This document shows, piece after piece, positions 25,422 through 33,580 of a stretch of 64,000 bases of DNA; position 1 is the first letter of the stretch; the number at the start of each line of letters is the position of its first letter. The stretch is from assembly GCA_943362175.1 (NCBI GenBank), contig CALRIU020000005.1:248001-312000 (forward strand), in the 5' to 3' direction. This DNA is from UBA4416 sp943362175. GTDB lineage: Bacteria; Bacteroidota; Bacteroidia; B-17B0; Aurantibacillaceae. The notes under the pieces are model-generated. The model saw nothing but the letters and a program-made list of their open reading frames with translations. It was not told the DNA's origin and ran no database searches. The position numbers and the translations under genes were made by a program.

Positions 25422-27638
25422 ATCAAACGGATTAAAACATACTGGCTCCTCCTCTTTCTGCTGGCGTTCAGGCTTGCAGAGGCCACGCACATCGTGGGCG
25501 GAGAGATCTATTATGATTACCTGGGAGGGAACAACTACCGCATCACCATGAAGGTATACAGGGATTGCATCAATGGTGTGCCTCCTTTCGATAATCCTGC
25601 TTTTATGACGATCTTCCGGGCCGACGGCTCGGTGTTCAATACCATGAATGTGCCGATTACCAGCACCATGACGGTTCCTCCTTCCAACAACAGCCCTTGT
25701 GCGCCAACCACTGCCGGATCGGCCTGCGTGGAAGAGGCGATTTACATAACAACGGCCAATCTTCCACCACTGAACGGAGGTTATTATGTGGCTTACCAGA
25801 GGTGTTGCCGCAATGGCACCATCTTGAACCTGGTGAATCCCGGGGCCGTAGGCGCGACCTATTGGGAGCATATTCCGGGACCGAACCAGGTAGCGGTAAA
25901 CAGCAGCCCGCGCTTTACCTTACGCCCGCCGATCTATATCTGCAAAGGTGTTCCTATCAAATTCAACCACGCGGCCACCGATCCTGACGGCGACTCGCTG
26001 GTATACAGCTTATGCACGCCCTTCAACGGGCTCGACCAGTGTTGCCCTATTGTAGGGCAGGCGGGCTGCTCCACTTCGTGCCCTACCGTCAATACACCGC
26101 CACCCTACGTCTCGGTACCTTTTTCCCCGCCCTATACGTCCGGTTATCCGATGGCTTCAAATCCCGCCATCAACATCAACCCTCAAACCGGTTTTCTGAA
26201 CGGAAGTCCTACAACACTAGGCCAATGGGTGGTAGGGGTTTGTGTGAGCGAATACAGGAACGGCGTGCTTATCGGAACACATCACCGCGATTTCCAGTTC
26301 AATGTAATTCCCTGCCCGAACATGGGTGTAGCGGGAATTACTGCTCAAACAACCACTAATAATGGCGCAGGTACCGGCTATTGCAACGGCTTCACCATTT
26401 CCTACCAGAATGCCAGCCAGGGAAATAACACCTCTTACTATTGGGACTTCGGCGATCCTAATTCTACAACGGATACCTCCTATTCCTATAATCCGACCTA
26501 CACATTCGGAGCCATCGGCGTCTACACCGTTACCTTAGTCACCAATCCGGGAAATCCCTGCGCCGATACCACGCACGAAGTTTTCCATGTGTATCCACTG
26601 CTAAGCCCAAGCATCATTACACCTACCGCCCAATGCCTCACCAATAATAGTTTCCAGTTCAGCGCCAGCGGAGGCTTTATGGGAACAGGCACCTACACCT
26701 GGACATTCGGCCCGCAGGCCACGCCCTCTGTAGCCAGTACGCCCTCGGTTTCCAGCGTACATTTCGGCGCGGCCGGCGTTTACAGCGTCTCTTTTGTGGT
26801 GAGCGAAAACGGTTGCACGGCCACAGACGGCGACACCATCCGCGTCTTTCCACCGGCGAAGGCGGAGATCGGCAATTTCGAAGGTGTCGGCTGCGACCCC
26901 TATACAATTACGTTTCCGAACCTGAGTTCAGGAGCCAGCATGAATTATTTCTGGCAGTTCAGCGACGGTTCCACATCAACCGAAGCCACACCAACCCGCA
27001 TCTTTACGCCGCCCGGTGTTTACAGCCTTTCACTGACAGCAGTCAGCACGCAGTACTGTATGGATACCAGCAAGGTGGTAGCCGTCAACAGCATTACGGT
27101 AAATCCCTCTCCTACTGCGGGCTTTGTGGCCACACCAACCCTCACCACGATCTTCGACCCGGATATTCGTTTTTATAATACGACGATCGTTTCAGAAAAT
27201 ATTGTGAGCTGGTATTACAACTTCGATGACGGCTCGGGCTCTTCAGACATCAACCCTTTCCATACCTACCAGACCTGGGGCGATTTCTACGTTACACAAA
27301 CCGTTACGAATGTGTTCGGCTGCCCGAATACGACGAAGCTTCTCGTGCGGATCCTTCCGGAGTTCCGGTTCTGGGTGCCCAATGCCTTTACGCCCGACAA
27401 GGATGGCCTGAATGACATCTTCAAGCCTGTGGTGATCGGTGTGGAAGAATACAACTTTATGATCTTCGATCGCTGGGGCGCGCAGATCTATAAAACGGAA
27501 GACCAGACGGAGGGCTGGGATGGCCGCTATAAAAACGACCCCTGCACCGATGATGTGTACATCTGGAAATGCGATTTTAAAAATGTGGTGAGCAAAGAGC
27601 ACGAATACCATGTTGGCCATGTGATGCTGGTAAGGTAG
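25422..27638 (+). CDS. T9SS type B cargo, paralogue of the 575-aa cargo; apparent ATC start codon
   Basis: A secreted protein of 738 aa if it begins at the ATC at 25422. From the stop at 25410 the frame contains no ATG, GTG or TTG before the GTG at 25494, yet it encodes a good signal peptide (KRIKTYWLLLFLLAFRLAEA) followed by THIVGGE; a start at 25494 would cut this off. The N-terminal domain of about 300 residues is shared with the protein at 3027-4754 (YRDC, PPFDNPAF, YQRCCRNGTILN, HIPGPNQVAVNS, DPDGDSLVYS). PKD-like modules follow (YYWDFGDPN, YFWQFSDGS, WYYNFDDGSG). The type B sorting domain closes it (VPNAFTPDKDGLNDIF, FDRWGAQIYK, GWDGRYKND, GHVMLVR). It lies 17 bases after the 839-aa cargo, in one transcription unit. 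Confidence 0.85.
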   Translation: MKRIKTYWLLLFLLAFRLAEATHIVGGEIYYDYLGGNNYRITMKVYRDCINGVPPFDNPAFMTIFRADGSVFNTMNVPITSTMTVPPSNNSPCAPTTAGSACVEEAIYITTANLPPLNGGYYVAYQRCCRNGTILNLVNPGAVGATYWEHIPGPNQVAVNSSPRFTLRPPIYICKGVPIKFNHAATDPDGDSLVYSLCTPFNGLDQCCPIVGQAGCSTSCPTVNTPPPYVSVPFSPPYTSGYPMASNPAININPQTGFLNGSPTTLGQWVVGVCVSEYRNGVLIGTHHRDFQFNVIPCPNMGVAGITAQTTTNNGAGTGYCNGFTISYQNASQGNNTSYYWDFGDPNSTTDTSYSYNPTYTFGAIGVYTVTLVTNPGNPCADTTHEVFHVYPLLSPSIITPTAQCLTNNSFQFSASGGFMGTGTYTWTFGPQATPSVASTPSVSSVHFGAAGVYSVSFVVSENGCTATDGDTIRVFPPAKAEIGNFEGVGCDPYTITFPNLSSGASMNYFWQFSDGSTSTEATPTRIFTPPGVYSLSLTAVSTQYCMDTSKVVAVNSITVNPSPTAGFVATPTLTTIFDPDIRFYNTTIVSENIVSWYYNFDDGSGSSDINPFHTYQTWGDFYVTQTVTNVFGCPNTTKLLVRILPEFRFWVPNAFTPDKDGLNDIFKPVVIGVEEYNFMIFDRWGAQIYKTEDQTEGWDGRYKNDPCTDDVYIWKCDFKNVVSKEHEYHVGHVMLVR

Positions 27639-27722
27639 TTGATAATAAAGTCCTGTTCATAATCTGTGCTCTTAATTCCTTATTTTCATGTAAAAAATAG
27701 CTTCTTTTGTTAAGCGCTAAAC

Positions 27723-29711
27723 ATGAGCACCGTATTCACCAGGATAAGAGATAAGCATGCCTTATGGTATAAGGGAATCGTGTTCGTAGCCTGCGTGCTG
27801 GTATGCAGCTACCTCCTGCCGAAACATACGATCTTAGCCAACTACAAATCCAAGATCGGGGAAACCTGGCTGTATGATGATGTGGTGGCCTCCACGGATT
27901 TCCTGCTGAAGAAAACACCGGAGGAGCTCCGCGCCGAAAAAGAGGAAAAGCTCGACAAAGCGTCTTATTTTAAAAAGACAGAGATCAACACCATTGAGCT
28001 CCTTTCGAAAGCCAACCTGACGCCTGAGGAAAAAGTAAATGCCAAGATCTACCTCGATAATCTCTACCGCACGGGCGTATACCTCTCGGTGAGCATGCCT
28101 TCGTCTGCCGACTCCATGATCAATGTGGTCACAGACAATGAGGTATACCAGGTATCGAAGAACAGCCTCTATAACCGCGACAGGGCTTCTTTGTTTCTCA
28201 ATAAATACCTCAAGCAGGAGCATGTGGTGAATGAGATCCTCGACCTCATGGTGCCTAACATTGTCTACGACCCTATCCTCTCGAACCAGGTGAACAATGA
28301 ATCGGATGCCACCGCCTATATTTATAAATCGAAGATCGAAAAGGGAACGGTGCTCATCCGGAAGAACGAGCTGGTGACCGACGAGAAGAACAACCTGTTG
28401 CTGAGCTATACCGGCGAGCTTGCCATGCAGGAAAATTCAAAGCCTATGTTCTCCATCCTCCTCGGACAGCTCCTCTGCTGTTTCCTGGTGCTCGGCATCA
28501 TCATGCTGTTCCTGGCATTCTTCCGCAAGGCCATCTTCAGCCAGAACACCTATGTCACCTTCATTTTCCTGGTCATTGTATTGTTCATTCTCATCAGCAG
28601 CATCACCTACACATATGACCCCAAATACATTTATGCCGTTCCGTTCTGCCTGGTACCTATTCTCATCCGCGTGTTCTTCGACAGCCGCACTTCCCTGTTC
28701 ACATTCCTCAACATCGTTCTGATCTGCGCTTTTTTCACATCGGATAAATTTGAATTTGTGTTTGTGCAGCTGATTGCCGGCATCGGTAATATTTTCAGCG
28801 TTGCCGATATGGGCAAGCGCTCAAAGCTCTTTGTATCCTCGGGTCTTACTTTTTTCTTTTACGTGTCGGCTTTTGTGGCCTTTCACCTGGTGAACAATAC
28901 CTCCAGCGCTTTATATAATCCGCAGAATTTTGTTCCTTTCCTCATCAGCAGCGCCTGTGTGCTCTTTGCTTTTCCCCTGATCTACCTCTTTGAAAAACTG
29001 TTCGGCTTTGTATCCGATTTTACCCTGCTGGAGCTCTGCGATCTCAATTCCCCTTTGCTGCGACAGCTCTCTCAGAAAGTTCCCGGCACCTTCCAGCACT
29101 CTCTGCAGGTAGCCAACCTGGCGGAAGAGGCCTGCTACAAGATCGGCGGGAATGCGCTCCTGGTAAGGACCGGCGCCATGTACCACGATATCGGCAAAAT
29201 GGAGAACCCCCGTTTTTTTACCGAGAACCAGGTAGGAGAAGTGAGTCCTCATGAAGACCTCAGCCCGGAAGAAAGTGCCAGGATCATTATCTCACACGTC
29301 ATCAAAGGCGTTGAGCTGGCCAAGGAACAAAAGCTCCCGGAAACCATCATCGACTTTATCCGCACGCACCACGGCACCACCACCACACGCTATTTCCTGC
29401 ACAACTATAAAAAGGAACATGCCGGGGAGATCATCAATGAAGACCTCTTCCGTTATCCCGGCCCTATCCCCTTCAGTAAGGAAACGGCCATCCTCATGAT
29501 GGCCGACGGTGTGGAAGCTTCTTCACGTAGCCTGAAAAAATACGATGCCGTTACCATCGATGAGCTGGTGGATAAGATCATCAATTACCAGATCGGCGAG
29601 AACCAGTTCATCAACGCCGATATTACCTTCCGGGACATCAACCAGATCAAGAAGATCTTCAAAAAACGCCTGATGAATATTTACCATGTGCGGATCGAGT
29701 ACCCGAGGTAA
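27723..29711 (+). CDS. pgpH: PgpH-type 7TM-HD cyclic-di-AMP phosphodiesterase
   Basis: A 662-aa membrane enzyme. Homologues (PgpH) hydrolyse the second messenger c-di-AMP. After a first transmembrane helix (GIVFVACVLVCSYLL) comes a large extracytoplasmic domain (about 40-235, 7TMR-HDED-like; RKNELVTDEKNNLLLSYTGEL). Some six further hydrophobic helices cover about 240-425. The cytoplasmic HD domain follows: PGTFQHSLQVANLAEEA, MYHDIGKMENP with His488/Asp489, SPEESARIIISHV, RTHHGTTTTRYF and MMADGVEASSRSL. All expected HD metal-ligand positions appear intact. The length matches Bacteroidota homologues. It is downstream of the cargo pair but 84 bases away, so probably has its own promoter. Confidence 0.93.
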   Translation: MSTVFTRIRDKHALWYKGIVFVACVLVCSYLLPKHTILANYKSKIGETWLYDDVVASTDFLLKKTPEELRAEKEEKLDKASYFKKTEINTIELLSKANLTPEEKVNAKIYLDNLYRTGVYLSVSMPSSADSMINVVTDNEVYQVSKNSLYNRDRASLFLNKYLKQEHVVNEILDLMVPNIVYDPILSNQVNNESDATAYIYKSKIEKGTVLIRKNELVTDEKNNLLLSYTGELAMQENSKPMFSILLGQLLCCFLVLGIIMLFLAFFRKAIFSQNTYVTFIFLVIVLFILISSITYTYDPKYIYAVPFCLVPILIRVFFDSRTSLFTFLNIVLICAFFTSDKFEFVFVQLIAGIGNIFSVADMGKRSKLFVSSGLTFFFYVSAFVAFHLVNNTSSALYNPQNFVPFLISSACVLFAFPLIYLFEKLFGFVSDFTLLELCDLNSPLLRQLSQKVPGTFQHSLQVANLAEEACYKIGGNALLVRTGAMYHDIGKMENPRFFTENQVGEVSPHEDLSPEESARIIISHVIKGVELAKEQKLPETIIDFIRTHHGTTTTRYFLHNYKKEHAGEIINEDLFRYPGPIPFSKETAILMMADGVEASSRSLKKYDAVTIDELVDKIINYQIGENQFINADITFRDINQIKKIFKKRLMNIYHVRIEYPR

Positions 29712-29726
29712 TTGAACTAAAGAATC

Positions 29727-29800
29727 AGCGGTTATTGCCGATACAGAACAATGCGGCCAACAAAGAGAGGATACATCGCTATCGGAAATCAATAACCGCT
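29727..29800. terminator. Inverted repeat between convergent genes, possible bidirectional terminator
   Basis: AGCGGTTATTG (29727-29737) is exactly inverse-complementary to CAATAACCGCT (29790-29800), and the inner CCGAT/ATCGG pair extends the structure, leaving a long internal loop. The right arm is the last codons and stop of the DUF1801 gene. The left arm lies 16 bases after the PgpH stop. Position between two convergent genes suggests shared termination, but T-runs are short. Confidence 0.35.
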
Positions 29801-30133
29801 TTTCAGCTTATCCGTAATGTGTTTCAGAGCCGGTACGTCTATGTCTTGTCCGGGAGCAATCCGGTAAATCCTCTGTTGTTTTCTTCCTTCGCTCAGCAAA
29901 GCGGGATGTGTAACAAGATTGCCACGCACAAAGGAAATATAAAGCTCGTGATCCTTCTTCGCGTTATAGGAGATGAAAGCAAACCATTTTCCTTTAAAAT
30001 AATAGAAGGGCGTGTTGAATTTCCAGGCTTCGGAAAGCCCCGAATCTTCAAGAAAGAAGCGGCGGAGAAACAAAAATTCAGAACGTTGGGGCTCCGGAAT
30101 CTTTAAGAAAAAGTCGTGCAGTGGTTCTTCCAT
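29789..30133 (-). CDS. DUF1801-family small protein
   Basis: A 114-aa cytoplasmic protein with MEEPLHDFFLKIPEPQRSEF, LRRFFLEDSGLSEAWKFNTPFYYFKGKWFAFISY, KKDHELYISFVRGNLVTHPALLSEGRKQQRIYRI and a terminal helix LKHITDKLKSGY. These motifs, especially the PFYYxKGKWFAF strand pair and the GRKQxRIYRI strand, fit the frataxin-like fold of DUF1801. The family function is not established. It converges on pgpH. No partner gene is apparent. Confidence 0.8.
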   Translation of the reverse strand: MEEPLHDFFLKIPEPQRSEFLFLRRFFLEDSGLSEAWKFNTPFYYFKGKWFAFISYNAKKDHELYISFVRGNLVTHPALLSEGRKQQRIYRIAPGQDIDVPALKHITDKLKSGY

Positions 30134-30228
30134 GTTGTGTGATCCAGCTATGTAAAGCTAATCAATAACCGAAAGCTCTTCAAAAATTCCAGGGTAGTTT
30201 TCTTTGCTGTTGACAAAATCCTAATCCG

Positions 30229-31545
30229 CTAGATGCGGATTCCTATGACACACACATCGTCGATCTGCTCCAGGTCGCCCTTCCAGTCCACAAAGATTCT
30301 TTCCAGGATATCTTTCTGCTCCCAGGGTTCTAAAGAAGCTATTTTCAGAAAGGTATCGTTCAGCTGCTTATTGGTAAACTTTTTGCCTTTGTTTCCGCCG
30401 AAAAGATCGGCATAGCCATCGGAATAAAAATAGAGCATATCGCCTTTCTTCGTTTCAATGGTCTGCAAGGTATAAGGATCCATCTTGTAGCTGATGCCCA
30501 CCGGCATTTTATCCTTTGGCAGCTTATGCAGCCTGCTATCCTGTATCAGGGTTTGAAAGCTGTTGCCCGAGGCATAGCTGATTTTACCGCCTTTGTGAAA
30601 ACGGATCACCACACCGTCCATGCCATCCTGTGAGCCATTCTTCGACGTATTTTCGATGATGCGGTAACGGATAAACTCAAGGATCTTGTCGGGAGAAATA
30701 ATCCGTTTTTCGGAAAGCGCTTCATTGAGAAAGCTGGTGATGAGCAGGCTCATAAAGGCGCCGGGAACGCCGTGCCCCGTACAATCGCAAACCGCCAGGT
30801 AAAAATCGTCGTTGTACTCGCGCGCCCAATAAAAATCACCGCTGACAATAGCTTTGGGCTTGAAGAAAACAAAATTCTGAGGAAGGTGCTTATCTATCAG
30901 GTCCTGAGGGGCCAGCAGCGACTGCTGAATCTTTTGCGCATAGTAAATGCTGTCGGTGATCTCTTTATTTTTCGCCGCCAGCTTATTCAGAGCATTCTCT
31001 TTTGCTTTTTCAAACACCATGGTCACAATATAGACGATGAGCACCAGGCCAAAGACACAGGTCGTGGTGAAAAAATGCTGCCAGCCGGTATCATACTCCA
31101 CCGGGTATTTCCAGCCTGCCATGGCCACTGCACCAAGGCCAATGACCATGACAACACTGATGATAAGCCAGACGAGGGCGTTGAGGCAAATACCCAGGAG
31201 CAATAAGGAGATGGTAGGGATGAGGATGAACCAGGGCAATACCGGAGAAAATAATCCTCCTGAAAAAAAGCTGCATAGAAAAATAGCCACGAAGGCGCAA
31301 TTGGCGATGTAGAAATTGGCGGAAAGGGTATATGACCAGAGCTTCCTGGTAAAGAGCTGCATGTTGAGAACAAAGAGGGCGAAGTTCACCGACATGACAA
31401 TCACTCCTGGAATAAAGCCGATCAGGATACTGACCAGGATATAGAACATAGAGAACAGTGAGGTAATGCCGATAAAATTGTTTAGCAGCCGGACACTATT
31501 GACCCTGTTAGGGTGCTTCTTGAATAATTTTCTCAGGCTGCTCAT
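30229..31545 (-). CDS. Membrane-bound SpoIIE-family serine phosphatase
   Basis: A 438-aa signalling protein. Six hydrophobic helices fill residues about 20-178 (FSMFYILVSILIGFIPGVIVM, WFILIPTISLLLLGICLNALVWLIISVVMVIGLGAVAM). A short coiled linker (EKAKENALNKLAAKNKEITDSIYYAQKIQQSLL) then leads into a PP2C/SpoIIE phosphatase domain, with SGDFYW (235-240), CDCTGHGVPGAFMS (253-266), LYFYSDGYADLFGG and the terminal DDVCVIGIRI. The metal-binding Asp residues are present. The YAQKIQQSLLP-type linker is typical of Bacteroidota SpoIIE proteins. Its substrate, perhaps an anti-sigma-factor antagonist, is not encoded nearby. It begins 12 bases after the oxidoreductase gene and probably shares its transcript. 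Confidence 0.92.
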   Translation of the reverse strand: MSSLRKLFKKHPNRVNSVRLLNNFIGITSLFSMFYILVSILIGFIPGVIVMSVNFALFVLNMQLFTRKLWSYTLSANFYIANCAFVAIFLCSFFSGGLFSPVLPWFILIPTISLLLLGICLNALVWLIISVVMVIGLGAVAMAGWKYPVEYDTGWQHFFTTTCVFGLVLIVYIVTMVFEKAKENALNKLAAKNKEITDSIYYAQKIQQSLLAPQDLIDKHLPQNFVFFKPKAIVSGDFYWAREYNDDFYLAVCDCTGHGVPGAFMSLLITSFLNEALSEKRIISPDKILEFIRYRIIENTSKNGSQDGMDGVVIRFHKGGKISYASGNSFQTLIQDSRLHKLPKDKMPVGISYKMDPYTLQTIETKKGDMLYFYSDGYADLFGGNKGKKFTNKQLNDTFLKIASLEPWEQKDILERIFVDWKGDLEQIDDVCVIGIRI

Positions 31546-31557
31546 AGCATATGTATT

Positions 31558-33252
31558 TTAAACGGGATTTTCCCACGCCAACCCCTTAGCAAAGCGCTCC
31601 TGGTCTTTTACCTGCAGAAGGCTCAGCCCCCAGGGCGTCTCAAATTTCCATAACTCACAAAGTGCTGCACGGCTGCCGCTTACCGCGATGATATTATTGA
31701 CGGCTCTCCTCGCCGCCTCGTTCGCTCCTTCCATCGTTGCCAGGTCTGTATAGGTTTTTACATAATCAGACGCCAGGAACAGGTTCGGAATTGCTGTGTA
31801 AGAATTAGGCCTGAGTGTCCAGGTATTGACCTGGTTTACCAGCAAGGGCTCCCGGTTGGAGAGCTTAACGAGCTTATCGGCCTGCCCGATGGTAAGAAGT
31901 GCATCCATCAAACGTGTCGTGTCGCGCCGGCTCATCTCGATGTCGGAATCCAGGTACACAAAGCGTTTCATCTCATCGGTGAGGATCGGCGCCCCCTGGT
32001 AATTGATCTCCGATTTCAGCTGCGCCCATACCTCCTCCTTCACCTCTTCCAGCGTACAGTCTTCCGCTTTTTGATGATTAAAATTTCCGTAAGCCGTCCA
32101 GTCCGAAATATCAACGGACAATACACCGCGCACCGTACCATCGTAGCGGTTCTCAATATCGTAACCGCTCCAGAACTGAAGCTGTGAAATAGACGTGAGT
32201 GCCCATTTGGAGCCGGAATAAACGGTGTGGCCCCGATGCATGTCAAAGCGGTCGTTCAGGTAGAACTGAATCCCGTTCATCCACTCAACGTTTGGAGCAA
32301 GCTCGATGATATTCTGCAAGGAAGGATCTGCTTTCACCATATCGGGGTTGATGAGACGTGCCGCCACTTCTACCGGGGTCGCCATCAGATAATAATCACC
32401 GGTGATGAAACGCACAATTTGTTCGCCATGAACCGATGCAATGGAAACACCGGCCACATTATCACCGTCCATCTTTATGTTCGTCACTTCCCAGCCCTTC
32501 TCATAACTCACTCCTTTCGATTGCAAATATGCCAACCAGGGATTAAGGAATACATCGTTGGTAGGTCCGTTGAGCACACGATCCGTGTCTTTGCTATTTA
32601 GCATGCCATAAATCAATTGCAGGAAAATAGTGCCTACGGTGCGGGTGCTGGCCGTTTGTGCTTTAGCGGCTACGAGCGATCGTGTGAGGCCTTCCACCAG
32701 CAGGGCGCGGTAAGCGGGACTGAAATCATCCGCCTGCAGGTATTGCCACCAGCCTATGCCCTCGTATTCATCCATAAAACGCTCGTTGCAGGAAGTCATG
32801 AGCTGCCAGATACGTCCGGAGAAAAAAACCATTTCCTCTTTCGTGAGTAAAGAACCTATCTCAAAGAGGCCTGTCAGAATTTCAAGAATATCCGTGACTG
32901 AACCAGGAAAGTTGACAGGCACGGTAACAGGCGGCCGGCCTGTTTGTGTGATCTGTACATCGTGTGTCGATACGAGGTTGTCGAAGCATGTTTTCCCCGT
33001 CGGCACATAAGGAATGCGACTCATGGTATCAGTAATGTGTTTATAAAAACCGGGGAAAAAACGGAAGCCATGTTCACCCGGCAAAAAATTATCTCCATGG
33101 GTGTTTGTTCCTGGAACGTTGACACTACGGGCCTTACCACCAACATACTCAGGGTGCCTGTCGTAGATTTCTACCTCAAAGCCTCTCTCTGTTAGCTCAT
33201 GGGCTGCGCTCATACCTGCAATTCCTCCACCAAGGATAATTACTTTTGCCAT
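31558..33252 (-). CDS. FAD-dependent oxidoreductase, hydroxysqualene dehydroxylase / phytoene desaturase-like
   Basis: A 564-aa flavoprotein of the amine-oxidase/carotenoid-desaturase superfamily. The FAD-binding motif is VIILGGGIAGMSAAHEL (4-20) with EIYDRHPEYVGGKARS. GEHGFRFFPGFYKHI follows, resembling HpnE-like and plant-type phytoene desaturase proteins. The C-terminal FAD motif is LFLASDYVKTYTDLATMEGANEAARRA. The closest named groups I recognise are hydroxysqualene dehydroxylase and 15-cis-phytoene desaturase; without other hopanoid or carotenoid genes in view the substrate stays open. It is followed after 12 bases by the SpoIIE-type phosphatase gene. Upstream is a 328-bp gap. Confidence 0.85.
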   Translation of the reverse strand: MAKVIILGGGIAGMSAAHELTERGFEVEIYDRHPEYVGGKARSVNVPGTNTHGDNFLPGEHGFRFFPGFYKHITDTMSRIPYVPTGKTCFDNLVSTHDVQITQTGRPPVTVPVNFPGSVTDILEILTGLFEIGSLLTKEEMVFFSGRIWQLMTSCNERFMDEYEGIGWWQYLQADDFSPAYRALLVEGLTRSLVAAKAQTASTRTVGTIFLQLIYGMLNSKDTDRVLNGPTNDVFLNPWLAYLQSKGVSYEKGWEVTNIKMDGDNVAGVSIASVHGEQIVRFITGDYYLMATPVEVAARLINPDMVKADPSLQNIIELAPNVEWMNGIQFYLNDRFDMHRGHTVYSGSKWALTSISQLQFWSGYDIENRYDGTVRGVLSVDISDWTAYGNFNHQKAEDCTLEEVKEEVWAQLKSEINYQGAPILTDEMKRFVYLDSDIEMSRRDTTRLMDALLTIGQADKLVKLSNREPLLVNQVNTWTLRPNSYTAIPNLFLASDYVKTYTDLATMEGANEAARRAVNNIIAVSGSRAALCELWKFETPWGLSLLQVKDQERFAKGLAWENPV

Positions 33253-33580
33253 AAATACGGTTAATGAACAATTATAAATAAATATAGAGCATTTTTAGCA
33301 TACACGTCAAGGCCCGGAATCAACTTTCCTGAAAAATGAGGTGAGATTCAAAATCTCTGCGAAACCTATAAATACTGGGCTTCAGGCTCACGTAAAACTA
33401 CGCACATCGCATGCGTAATCTAACTTGCTTGGATGATGCCTTGCATGGTACTGCACCAAAATGCAGATGCTTCTCCGGATGATATTGTACATAGAACAGG
33501 AATTGACCGATCAGGAAATTCTTTCAGGAAGGCTCAGAGGTATAGCGGGAGAAACTGCATCGCGACCATGCTTTAAAATA
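33253..33580. other. 328-bp gene-free gap
   Basis: I see no gene here. The only structure noticed is a weak hairpin GAGATT/AATCTC at 33343-33357. It lies between the oxidoreductase start and the RemB-like gene stop (both minus strand), so it should hold the promoter of the former, but no convincing TAnnTTTG box was found. Confidence 0.4.

Noticed and set aside
25404..25494. Frameshift explaining the missing start codon of the second tandem cargo
   Set aside because: The frame encodes an uninterrupted signal peptide from 25422 and none of the other frames offers an ATG nearby, so a changed start codon explains it better than an indel.
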